Of a DNA stretch of 64,000 nt, positions 1 to 9,761 are shown piece by piece. How positions within the stretch are numbered: position 1 is the first letter of the stretch; the number at the start of each line of letters is the position of its first letter. The stretch spans positions 186,001 through 250,000 of the forward strand of contig JARWMV010000250.1 in assembly GCA_030998015.1 (NCBI GenBank), written 5' to 3'. A program made the translations under genes and the position numbers. The notes under the pieces were generated by a model. The model was not told the DNA's origin. It made no database searches and worked only from the letters and a program-made list of their open reading frames with translations. The stretch is from Ceratorhiza oryzae-sativae (lineage: Eukaryota > Basidiomycota > Agaricomycetes > Cantharellales > Ceratobasidiaceae).

Positions 1-66
1 CATTGATGACTTTTATCATGACAAAGGTGCGAGCATAAAGATTTAATTGATTTAAGGTCAGGCTAG

Positions 67-585
67 TTATTCTACAATCACTTTTATACGACGGCCTTTG
101 GGATATGCACGTGAGTACGATTCAGTAATACGGATAGTGAATAGAGAGTCCGAACCCGCGTACAACACGGCTGTATGAAGGAGCTGGAGGTTCATGTCAA
201 TCAATAGTTCTCCTGCATGATAATTCGCAATATACATAGGGTCTATAAGAGAGGGTGGAGGAGGGCTATATGTATAGGCTAGCGCGCCATCCACATTTCC
301 AACCCGCTCTTCTAACTTGAGCATTAGGACTTTATACTGGCCTCCGTATTCGGTCGCTGATCCAGGGAACAGAATATAAACACGAAGCATGGTAGTGTTG
401 CCAAGTATGAAAGCTCGATTTGCTTCTTTGGAATAGTTTCTCCCTGTTGAAGATAACATGCTCTGATCTCGTGATGATCTGATCTCCCAGCTTACAGGCC
501 GCGCATATACGCACCCATGCCGTTTTTCATACAGTTTATGCTTATAAGCAGACATGTACAACATAGAGAATAATGGGAGACTCAT
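67..585 (-). CDS. Single CVNH (cyanovirin-N homology) domain protein
   Basis: A 172-residue ORF. Its middle resembles the second half of a CVNH domain: GRNYSKEA, then LKLEERVGNVDGALAY, which follows the family pattern L-x-L-x-x-R-x-x-N-x-x-G-x-L-x-Y. The N-terminus (SLPLFSMLYMSAY) aligns with the start of the CVNH gene near 5.4 kb (SLPSMGTLTASY). The IGN-type motif of the first half is lost or very divergent. CVNH proteins are small, usually cytosolic, mannose-binding lectins in fungi; the role here is unknown. About 70 residues after the domain match nothing I recognise. Start taken as the first ATG of the open frame. It is the third CVNH locus in the window, after 4.3-5.4 kb and 34.7-35.9 kb. 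The frame is intact but the domain is weak, so it may be a diverging paralogue. Confidence 0.5.
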   Translation of the reverse strand: MSLPLFSMLYMSAYKHKLYEKRHGCVYARPVSWEIRSSRDQSMLSSTGRNYSKEANRAFILGNTTMLRVYILFPGSATEYGGQYKVLMLKLEERVGNVDGALAYTYSPPPPSLIDPMYIANYHAGELLIDMNLQLLHTAVLYAGSDSLFTIRITESYSRAYPKGRRIKVIVE

Positions 586-1259
586 ATGCCCTTACTTTCA
601 CTGCACGTACACCCTAAGCCATAGCTATTAAAGACGAAAGTCTTTAACACTCCCTCCCCATTGAATTTCCCCCTGAGCTATGCCAATGAGATCAATACTG
701 GATCCTATATCTTCGCTGTAGCCCCGACAACTGCCTTCTAGAATATGTTTGTCCCGAATTCATAGTTGCAGGGTACTTAGGCTGGATACCAGGTTCAATC
801 TTGGGATGATATAATGTAGGAGCAAATGAGAGAGAAGCTATGGGGATAAATTAACCCAAATGTTAACTTAGATTCATACTGGCAGAAGGGGACGTGCTTT
901 CAGCATGAACCGGATGTGCTGTTGTGCCAAACATCTGCACGAAAGCAACCATCTTGGCAACCCGTGCTAATTAAAACCATTCTTGCAGCATCCGATGTGA
1001 AACTTGTTTTCTCGATGGTCGAGGAGAAATTAGGAGCACTCGGCTGTTCACAAGATCTGACTGACTGCAGGAATATCCAGTTTACGAGGGTCGAGACACC
1101 TTACCATTGTTGGTGGATGCACGGTAGTCGGCTTGATGAGCTTATTTATTATGGAGGATGTTGGATATTTTGTGCAGTTATCAAACAGCTTGAATCTACC
1201 GCTCCTCTCATATGAAGGTTCTAGGGCACCACGGCCATGAAGACGTACATAGCTGTCAT
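586..1259. other. Gene-poor spacer
   Basis: No convincing gene. A 99-codon plus-strand ORF at 916-1215 has no recognisable domain and biased composition; I treat it as chance. Confidence 0.4.
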
Positions 1260-1745
1260 CTAGGACTGCACGGAGCCAGATGGCCTATCAGCAAGCAGAC
1301 ACTTATCGCCCTTGTACCCCAATTCGGGATCTGCGCGCAAGGCTAATGGATTGTTGCAGATGGTCTTGAGATAGGCTGACATGCTGGCGTCTCCACAGGC
1401 GCTCTCGTCGCACTTGAGGCCTCGATGTCGTGTGCCGTAAGGCACAAGGATGCTTAGACACGCGCCGCTAAACGAGAGCCACCAACCCTGATTCGCGTAG
1501 CGGGACATATCAATTAATTTTGCTTTTGCTCTTGAGACCAATATTTGAGCCATCATATCACGGGCAAACTTGCCACATCGATGACATAAGGCTTCAGAAG
1601 GGTTTATCCACCAAGAGTCGGTGCACTCAATGTCTCCGAAATTGAGCTTCAAACCAATATACTTACAGCAATTCGAGACATTGGCTCGAAATCCGAATTT
1701 TGATGGACCAGACACTGAGTATACTCGGCAGATTTGATCTTGCAC
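1260..1745 (-). CDS. Hypothetical Cys-rich ORF (doubtful)
   Basis: A 161-codon open frame downstream of UTP11 on the same strand. It contains scattered cysteines (NCCKY, CHRCGK, CDESACGD) but no spacing I can assign to a zinc finger or secreted-protein family, and no signal peptide at its first Met. It may contain unrecognised introns. I do not recognise it. Length is the main support, so it could be non-coding. Confidence 0.22.
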   Translation of the reverse strand: MQDQICRVYSVSGPSKFGFRANVSNCCKYIGLKLNFGDIECTDSWWINPSEALCHRCGKFARDMMAQILVSRAKAKLIDMSRYANQGWWLSFSGACLSILVPYGTRHRGLKCDESACGDASMSAYLKTICNNPLALRADPELGYKGDKCLLADRPSGSVQS

Positions 1746-2117
1746 AGGTTCACCCCGCTATATTATAGCTCTCTTAACTGCACTGCTTCTCAGAAGAGAT
1801 GTTAGACTCGACTAATAGTGCGATTTCCCGATTACGCTGAGCTAGGGATATAATCAGGTAACACGTGCTCAGACATAGCCGAAACAACAAGTCGTATTGA
1901 TCGAGCGCAAATACGTGTAGGCCGAAGCACGGCCGAGAGCCCCACATTCGTGCGGCAACCTCTCCACAGATGTACTGGAGCCGAGACATTTCAAACCCAC
2001 GAAAAATATACTGCACTGCATAAAAATAAGAATCACTTGAGCCGCTCTGAAACTTGGGAGCAACGGAAACAACAGGGAGACTCACCTTGATTTCATTCGC
2101 GTAAACAACCGCCACCA

Positions 2118-3254
2118 CTATCGTTTTCTCTCCAACCTCCACTTGTACACTCGAGGCGCATAATCGACGTCACCCTGCTTCGCAAACTTGACCTTTCCTC
2201 GCTTCTTATTTGACTCTTCATCGTCATTCTCTTCGATTCGTTCTGGTCCCCTAATTTTTGTTCTCATGCCGGGGGCCATCAGATGTCGTTGCATCTCGAG
2301 CTCACGGATGGCGTGCCGAAGGGCGATATCACGTTTAAGACGGGCGGACAGCTCTTGCAGAAGGGCTAGACGATATTTCTAAGAAGCAAAGATGAAAATA
2401 ACATTCAAGGGGCTATATGTATGAGGAGGCGCGGAACTTACTTTTGAATTTGCTATTCTTTTGGCTTCCTGCTTTTGGGCGCGTGCAGGAGCGTATTGAT
2501 CCTCGCCCTCGCCTTCGTCTAGCTGCGAGTTGGAGTCATCGTCCTCTGAGATCCAGGCATCTGCCTCTTCATTCGCTCGAGTTATACGCGATGCTGCATA
2601 TCGGCTCACTATCCAGGGTTTCGTGTTATTCATCGAACACAACAGCGATTGATGCAGTACGCACCAGCCTCGTCGCCCTCCATAAATAAGACATGCCTCG
2701 GGTTCGAGTGGGCGGATTTTCCTTTGCCTTTTCGTGGCTTGGCGAGAGGGGGTAGCACTCCGGCCTCACGCAATGTCTCTGCAACGTCCTCGTCCAAGTC
2801 ATCTGCATCGTCGGTGGTGGGGACCAAGTCCACCATCGATGTCAGCTCCGTACGGATGGAATCAATGCGCTGTAATTCACGCTTGGTTAGTGCGCTCTCC
2901 CCTCCTTGACTCGTGGTGGCTCACCTTGCGGTTCTTGGCTCTCGCGGCCCTGAGGTATCCCTCGTCTTGGCTCTTGAGCACCTTGACCATGTCCTCGCCC
3001 ATGGCGTCTGTTTCCCTTTGGGCGAGTGCTATTCCAGCGCGTGTGCGTGTGTTGTTCATGCCAAAGTAGAACTCATCCTTGTTGCGGGATTCTGCCTTGT
3101 GGCGGAGCGTGCGGATGCGGTCTCGTTTGGAGCGGTAGTCGCGCGCACGCTGCACATAGTCTTTGTGCTTCTCCAGCAGACCAAGCCTGGAGCGGTGGGT
3201 CAACTGTGAGCGCTCCTTGTGTTGGCGCCTGTGGAGAGAGTTGCGCAGTGCCAT
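2118..3254 (-). CDS. UTP11: U3 snoRNP-associated protein Utp11 (SSU processome)
   Basis: Component of the nucleolar small-subunit processome, needed for 18S rRNA maturation. The N-terminus is the conserved Utp11 signature: ALRNSLHRRQHKERSQ, LGLLEKHKDYVQRARDY, then NKDEFYFGM. The C-terminus ends VYKWRLERKR, the usual basic tail. Four exons read as 2925-3254, 2665-2869, 2442-2608 and 2118-2378. Introns are 2870-2924 (GTGAGC..TTACAG), 2609-2664 (GTGCGT..GATAG) and 2379-2441 (GTAAGT..CTTAG). The sum is 963 bases, about 320 residues, somewhat longer than animal Utp11 because of an acidic insert in exon 3 (SEDDDSNSQ). Start chosen at the Met of MALRNS; twelve codons further upstream are open but are not family-like. 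A single-copy housekeeping gene. Confidence 0.93.
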
Positions 3255-3958
3255 TGTCGTCGACAACAGAAATAATCTAGCAAGCGCCAAAGGTCACGTG
3301 TACAGTTTCTGACCGTTCCCATGAGAAATACCCTTCCTTTTTGTCCAAAATGAGGAATATTCGAGCATGCACCATACACTTTGACCACAATCACGACTGC
3401 ACGTCATCATTCACTGCCTCTAGGGGGCGTCGAGCCTCACCTCTCGCCCCCTTCGAGTAACATCCCCTGCAAAGTTATACTGGGTCCGTCTTGTGGTCTG
3501 AATATCTAGAACATGGGACAACTACTGGAGAAGACTACCGCTTTGAAATGCCGAAAATATTCCATCTTAAACTTGTAGAAGATCATGCTGGGAGACCTTG
3601 CAACGAAATCCGCGGTTCGATAACTACCTCGGCTCTGCCTACGTCTATTTTGTGGATTTATTGTAAAGATCAGATGGCCTGTTTCCGCTGGCGCCCTGTG
3701 CCATGTCAAAACAATCGACCACTACTTGTTTTAACATCAGCGTCACACAACACGATGAGACACTCGATCTTTGTCACGGTTAGCCCTCCAAACTCCCTAT
3801 GGATTAGGCCCCTCCACGGCGGCTCGAAAATTAGGCTCAGAGAAACCACATGTCATTCTCATTGCCCTTATAAAGATATTAATGATTCAATCACACACAG
3901 TCGCGACGCATCAAAGCCCTTGCTTTTTCAACCGAGCGGAAGCACCAACCAACATTCA
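3255..3958. other. Intergenic region upstream of UTP11
   Basis: Holds the UTP11 promoter. Overlapping ORFs on both strands (the longest 183 codons, 3491-4042 plus) show no domain or codon preference and run into the flanking gene. I see nothing else. Confidence 0.35.
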
Positions 3959-4279
3959 TCACGACATCGACCCCATGAGAGCAGCGATACGCTGCCTCGG
4001 TGTCTTCCGCTTGCGCTGCCACTCGCGCCTATCTTCCTCTAACTGAGCCATGAGCTTATGTTTATCTAGTGCCGCTTGGTCTTGGTCGATGCCACAGGAT
4101 GGTGGACCATCAGGGCCAAGGCTGTAAATACCTTCGGACGGTGTTCCACGTGCATCGCTTCCATCCCGCTCAGCTGACAATGTATCGTCCTCGCGTTTAA
4201 AAAGATCTTCCATTAACTTGATTATAGCTTCATTTTCGCTATTTTTAGGCTTCTCAGTCCGGGAAGGAGAGCGAGCCAT
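3959..4279 (-). CDS. Small hydrophilic hypothetical protein
   Basis: A 106-codon ORF just downstream of the double-CVNH gene on the same strand, 12 bases after its stop. It is charged, with a helical, coiled-coil-like stretch near the end (LDKHKLMAQLEEDRREW). No family recognised. It may be a separate small gene or a 3' exon of the CVNH gene, since a possible donor (GTACGC) lies in the last codons of CVNH domain 2. An in-frame stop lies a few codons before its ATG, so joining would need splicing. Confidence 0.35.
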   Translation of the reverse strand: MARSPSRTEKPKNSENEAIIKLMEDLFKREDDTLSAERDGSDARGTPSEGIYSLGPDGPPSCGIDQDQAALDKHKLMAQLEEDRREWQRKRKTPRQRIAALMGSMS

Positions 4280-4291
4280 GGCAGATAAGGG

Positions 4292-5438
4292 TCAGCTATT
4301 CGTCGGGCAAATTTGGTGATCAAAAGCGTACCCATCTGGTTTATAGGTTATTTTTCCATTGAGGTTCCCAAAACGCTCTGACAAGTCCAGTTTAAAAGCG
4401 GTATACCGTCCGCGAGGGGATTGTCTTCCCCCTATGGGGATAGCCGCCGTAATAGCTCCAGTGTTCGTTTGAAGCTTGACCCATCGTGCCTGACCAGAGA
4501 AGTTTTTACGACCCCATTCGAGCTTTCCTGCGGAATTACCAATGTAATGGTCGAGATTCAGACTGGATTCAATATCTTGCCCATCAGCCCCTTGGTAACG
4601 AGCATACAGCTGAGACTTGTCCTTGACCTCAAGCTTCATAGTGAGCAGACTAGACCACGCATCCGGTGCGTGAGGATTTGGGTGTTGGATGCCGCTATGA
4701 TGGGGCTCACGGGAAGAACCTGGGACGTTGTGGTCGTCTTGAAACGCGTCCGCGCTATATAGAAAGGTGGGCCGATCGAGCCACTGGGACCGTATGAATC
4801 TTCTGGGGGAAGCCTGGCATCGAGAGTCGGCCCATCAACACTGTGCATATCGCCCGTTGAGGAAGGGCTTGAATATCGGGGGATGGCACGGTGACGTGGA
4901 TGGGGGGGGGGGGCTGCTGATAGAGAAGTTGTCTTCATTTTCGACCAACGTTTCCCATGGTCGAACTCCAAATCCAATTAAAGGCTTGTCTGCATAGAGC
5001 AAGCCGAATTCTCCGCGCCTGAGGGTAATAGCATCTGAGGGATCGGGTTCACGAATGGCAGCCTTCAAACTAGAGGTCAAGGTCAACGGGGTTTGCTCGC
5101 TCCTTTGACGACTTGGAAACGTACTGTGGTATATTGTGTTTATAAGCTAGTCTGCCACGAAAATTTGCGATACCTTCTCCCAGCTCGAGTTCAATCCAGA
5201 CACGCCTTCCATCGGATTTTGTGATGAGCGCCCGTAACGTGGCTCCGCACAACATAACGTCTTGTGCCGTGAGAGAGTAATTTTTGCCTCCCCATTCCAT
5301 TTTGTCTTTGAATATGCCAATATATTCGTCTAGGTCGAGTTTAGATGTTATTTCCCTTCCGTAATCGTTCCGGTAGCTAGCGGTCAGTGTACCCATGCTC
5401 GGGAGCGAAAGTTTCATGGTGTCTAAGCTGCCTTCCAT
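4292..5438 (-). CDS. Double-CVNH lectin-like gene
   Basis: Two cyanovirin-N homology domains separated by a proline-rich linker. Domain 1 (about 5405-5110) has LDLDEYIGIF, EWGGKNYSLTAQ and ELGEGIANFRGRLAYK. Domain 2 (4639-4300) has LNLDHYIGN, LEWGRKNFSGQA and LDLSERFGNLNGKITYKP. Both show the symmetric CVNH pattern LDxxIGN...W(G)GxNxS...N-x-x-G-x-L-x-Y. Start chosen at 5438 because a TATA-like GGTATAAAAAG lies at about 5511-5521, directly at the farther upstream Met, which would leave no room for a 5' leader. The linker needs frame changes: one falls in a run of C (G on plus) near 4908-4917, so either introns or a homopolymer length error is present. The decayed paralogue at 34.7-35.9 kb keeps the same domain-linker-domain order and supports reading this as one gene. 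Predicted cytosolic, sugar-binding; ligand unknown. Confidence 0.62.
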
Positions 5439-5510
5439 GTTAGAACTAAGCAAGATAAAATGATGAGGGCTGAATGGAGCGGGTGCAACAAAAGGTTGAG
5501 CCAGAGCCAC

Positions 5511-5521
5511 TTTTTATACCA
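5511..5521 (-). promoter_or_regulatory. TATA-like box of the double-CVNH gene
   Basis: GGTATAAAAAG on the minus strand, about 75 bases before the chosen ATG at 5438. Confidence 0.4.
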
Positions 5522-5633
5522 ACCCAACTGCTGTTATCACGAGGTGCATACGCCACCGGAGCGAAGCTCCGGAAGAAATCGTAGGCTTTGGGACTAGTTG
5601 TCGATCGACAAGGATACGCACATCGTTCGCCAG

Positions 5634-5948
5634 TAAAGGAGGCGTCAGCCATCCCCCACCAACTAACTTTTGATCCGTATCATTTTGTGGCTGTAGTACT
5701 TAGATCGTCAATAAATGCTATTTTTCTCACTCTCTAGAGCGAATTCAGACAATCGCCAAAGACAAAATCTTCGTTTTTGGCGTCTGAACTCAAATCTGAG
5801 CTCCGATTCTCTCGTTGCTTGCTGCACGTCGAGATCATAGAACATCTTCGTCGAGGGTCGGAACACCACGTGATAAGGGGAGGACCACACACAAGGCTCG
5901 CAGATATTCCGAGATACGAATATTACATGAGCTGGGGACTCCGGGGTC
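5634..5948 (+). repeat. Left terminal inverted repeat of element D
   Basis: 315 bases, CpG-rich, matching the broken right arm in reverse complement. It contains the uninterrupted versions of both insertion sites used on the other side (GTGTGTGG for element C and the TTCC-ACCC region for element A), so it serves as an empty-site control. Confidence 0.85.
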
Positions 5949-6407
5949 ATTTCATATCTGCATACGCTGACTTCATCATCATGCCTTACAGTGCAAAGAA
6001 AAAAGCCAAGTTGGCTAGCATAGAAAGAGCCTTAGAGGGGGTGAGCTGCACATGAACAAATATTTATATATATGTTGATATTTATCTTATTTACAGAAGC
6101 ATGAAAAGTATGTGCACTCAGTTGCTGAAAGCACACTCTTTGCCTGTTCTAAGCCCACATTGCAGCAGGTACCTGCACCTTGTGAGCATGAACACCCTGT
6201 AAACCACACCTGTAAGTCAGCATATGCTTTTGAGGCACAGCAAAGCTCACCTGCATACAAAATTGTACAGCTGATCTTGAGGAACCTCTTGTTGCTGAAC
6301 ACAATTATGCATACAATGAGGGATCGGACAGAGATGATGAGTCCAAGGCTGACAGAGACCCTGCTGCACCATCTCTCTGTTGTAGCCCTCCAACAATTAC
6401 TGAGGCC

Positions 6408-7708
6408 TGTTATGGATCACTAACATTTTTCTATTATTTTAGTCTGCTCTGCCAACCTCAAGCGATGCCTCTGTAGTTTTTCTTGAAATTAAATGAATTT
6501 GTATGTGTCAAATTGTACTATTTGTGTTCCATTAAATAGTACAAAATCTCCTCTTTCCAACGCATATTTTATTGATTTTTTCTTAAGAACTCAGAGAGAT
6601 AGAGGTTGCGATATTTCCTCTTATCTGGAGATATTGATTACAACATCGCATCGCTCATATCTCGGCAACCGCTTACGCTATCAAAGCGATCTTGTGCTCT
6701 ATCGATAGCTAATCTTCGGCAGTATCTGCTGCCCGAAGATCGTCGCGATCCACCGGATCCTCGCGCCGGAATGGCCCGAAGATCATTAGAATCTTACTGG
6801 ACCATCAATCAAGATCTAATGACTCCAGTGAGTCAGGAGAGCTTCCCAAATTGATCCAGAAGCTTCTCTGACTCACTTTATGACTCACTGAGATGTAGCC
6901 TCCATTCATTACATGTATATACTATGATAATATGATCTACAAGCCAATAGCAGGTCTCAGATGCATCAATGCCTTCGATCCACACCCTGTCTTTACTCTT
7001 TTATCCTATACTGGGCTAGGGTGTACCCCAAGTATAGCAGTACCCTCTTTTGATGATTGCACTGGCATGCATGTATCTATTTGGCTCTGGAATGCCCTCC
7101 TCAGGGTATAAAAGGACCTCCTCTGAGGCCCTTCCAGACCACCTTCCTCCTCTACTCAACCCAGACTGGTTATTGGTTTCTTTTCTCTTTCTATTTCTCT
7201 TGTCTGTGTGTGATTTCTTATATAACTAGTACTGAGGAATAAAGTACCATATTAGTTATATACTGTCTGAGTCATTGTATCTTATATACAGAGATATATA
7301 AGGATACAATATTGCCTGATTGAGCATGACATTAAGTACCAGCTATTAGAGGAAATCTAAGTACCTGTAGCTGAGTAAGTACACGCATTAGGCAGCCCAC
7401 CATCTATCCTATAAGCTATTGCTTAAGCCTAGTATTAAGATTAGTATCAGTTAGTCCAAGCGACTAGGGCTGAACTACATTTAAGATATCTAAGGGAACC
7501 TGACCATAGTAGTCTTGCTCTTTATACCTATAAATTAGTCAGTTTACACTGTGAAAGATTAAGACTACCTTGAGTGTTACTTGATCACGTTGCAACTACT
7601 TTGAGCCTTCTTACTCTAGTCTAAGAAGTATTGAGTACAATTAGTGTATACTAACATATCTACATTTGCTTAAGCTCTAGATATTCAAGTGTACCCTGAC
7701 CTGTAACA
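6408..7708 (+). mobile_element. Solo LTR (1301 bp) inside the D transposase
   Basis: Starts TGTTATGGATC and ends CCTGTAACA (TG..CA). It is flanked by the 5-bp TSD AGGCC at 6403-6407 and 7709-7713. It has a TATA-like GGGTATAAAAG at about 7096 and AATAAA at about 7238, so its sense is probably plus. No internal domain is present, so it is the product of LTR-LTR recombination. Parent family unknown (copia or gypsy). A CpG-rich patch lies at about 6600-6790. Confidence 0.85.
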
Positions 7709-8252
7709 AGGCCACAGCTGTGCTTGATGCACTTGACACTGCAGTTTGAATGCAGCATTGCAAAGGGGCTGGCTACAATTACCTGCAACTGGACTGTGTT
7801 ACCGTGAAGCAGTGCTCTGTGATGACAGCATGTCTAAACCTTTACCTTGCTTACAATACCCTCTCCTTCATCAATGCATCAATACAAGCCAAAGTTTCAC
7901 ACTGGCAAGGAGCTGCATATGCACAGTCAATTTGCCAGTGGATTTGCCATCTTGTATCATTGGGAGACTTGCCATAGAACTGCTGGGGTTGGTGGAATGT
8001 GTCTTCACTTGAAGACAAGGATATATCCAGTGAAATCAAGCTACACCTGCAAAAAATCAGTAAATACACACATGCACAGGATGTTGTTGATTTCCTTGCC
8101 AACCCAGAGGTGCAAGAGCAGCTCAAGTTAAAGAAGCAAGTCAGTATATGCACAGCACAAAGATGGCTGTCTTGGTCTGGATTTTGTTGGCATGCTGAAC
8201 CCAAAGGTCAATACTTCAACAGTCACAAACAGGCAGATGTAGTCACATACTG

Positions 8253-8395
8253 TAGAGATGTTGTGCCAGAATTCCTGCATTCTGGCATCAAGGGTAACTC
8301 TATTCCATCAGCCTACCAATCAGCACTTCTGAGCTGCTTCTACAATTGAGTTACCCTTGATGCCAGAATGCAGGAATTCTGGCACAACATCTCTA
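8253..8395. mobile_element. hAT-type MITE, near-perfect hairpin (copy 1)
   Basis: 143 bases with perfect 48-base inverted arms (8253-8300 and 8348-8395), starting TAGAGATGTTGTGCC, and a 47-base loop. It is flanked by the 8-bp TSD ACATACTG at 8245-8252 and 8396-8403. TSD length and the TAGAG end fit the hAT superfamily. It lies inside the D transposase reading frame. Confidence 0.88.
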
Positions 8396-9697
8396 ACATA
8401 CTGTCAATCTATTTTTGCCCCTTTCTGGAAGGCTACAGAGCATCAAAGGGTCCTATATGGCAAGGAGAGGCTACCAATCCCAGAGCACTAGCTCATTCTA
8501 TTGGCAGGCAAGAAACCAATAATCTTTTGGTTTCACAACAAATCAACTTTCTTTGCAAACAATCACTGACAGGTCCAATGGGTATACATCAGCAAACATG
8601 CAATTCCATTCAAGAAGGGCCAAGGGTGTCCCATAATGGTTGCAGATTTTGTATGTGCCAAGTTCAGATGGCTGTGTGGAGCAGATGGGTAAGTTTTGAA
8701 TGTATCACACAGTAACTGCAGGTACTCACTTGTACTATTAGTAAATCAGCCAGGGTAGTTCTAAGCCCTGGGAAAAGTTGAGATGGCCACTTTACAAGCA
8801 AAAAGGTTGTCAAGCAACTGAAGAATGCAGTCAAAATCGCAAAGGAACAATACCCAAACCATACACATGTATTCCTTTATGACAACACACCATCTCACAC
8901 AAAGTGCCCAGCCAGTTTGATTTGTGCTTGCAGGATGCCAAAAGGACTGTCCAAGACCTTTTCATGCCTGTTGAAAGATGCAAGGGATGTAAAACCCAAG
9001 TCTGAATGGAGGACAGGCAATTCCCAGATGGCACTTGTCAACCATTCTACTACTCCAACAACTGTCCAACATATCCAGGGTATTTTAAGGGCATGGCACA
9101 GATATTGTGGGAGCAGGGGATGGGATACATCACTGAGAGGCAAGCCAAGTGTCCAGACTTCAAGTGTGAGGAGGGGAGGACTGATTGTTGTTGTTGTTGG
9201 GTGCTGTTATGTCAGCCAGATTTCACATCACATGATTCTACCCTTGAGGAAGTTGCTTGTGTGCTTCAAACTTTGGTGGTGTTTCTGCCCAAATATCACT
9301 GCAAGCTGAATCTGATTGAGCAGTGCTGGGGTTATGCAAAGAGGTTGTACTGGGAGATACCCCCTTGCTCAAGGGAATCAGTCATGGAAAGGTATGTACT
9401 TGAATGTATTGAGGCTGTACCACTTGAATTGATACAAAAGTAAGTGTTTGGACATGTATTTGGTTCAATGCATGTCTAAAAGTATGCCACAGGTTTGCTG
9501 CAAGATTGCAAAGGTTCTTGGATGTGTATTTAAGTAGTTTAGGCAGTTCAGCAGCCATTAGCTGGGTGACTAAAGAGTATAAAGGTCATAGGCAAACCCT
9601 GGGACATATACCCTATCATGCAATTGCTCCTTACCTTGTAAATCAGCCCCAAGTGCAATAAACTCATAAAATATCATGCTTTTGGAAGACCCATCTC

Positions 9698-9761
9698 AAC
9701 CCCAGAGTCCCCACCTCATGTAATATTTCCATCCTGGAATATCTGCAAGCCTTGTGTGTGG
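9698..9761 (-). repeat. Right terminal inverted repeat of element D, segment 1
   Basis: Matches the inner end of the left arm in reverse complement. It stops at the TSD GTGTGTGG (9754-9761), where hAT element C is inserted. The arm resumes at 15300. Confidence 0.8.

Larger units (their letters stand above)
5981..9661 (+). pseudogene. DDE transposase of element D, interrupted by a solo LTR and a MITE
   Basis: First exon 5981-6040 (MPYSAKKKAKLASIERALEG), then a clean intron (GTGAGC..TTTACAG, 6041 to about 6096). Coding resumes, is cut at 6407 by a solo LTR, and resumes after 7713 with AGYNYLQLDCVTVKQCSV and SHWQGAAYAQSICQWICH. The segment 7999-8252 gives EIKLHLQKISKYTHAQDV and SICTAQRWLSWSGF. 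A MITE interrupts at 8253. After it, SIFLPLFWKATEH and, later, PDFKCEEGRTDCCCCWVL and FLPKYHCKLNLIEQCWGYAK appear; the last holds the E of the DDE triad in the usual N-L/P-I-E context. The tail ends PYLVNQPQVQ with a stop at 9659-9661. This matches a DDE endonuclease family very common in Agaricomycetes. Stops and frame breaks plus CpG loss make it inactive. Confidence 0.82.

Noticed and set aside
1774..2142. 122-codon minus ORF just after UTP11
   Set aside because: It starts inside the last codons of UTP11 in another frame at a GTG and reads through the 3' UTR; no domain.
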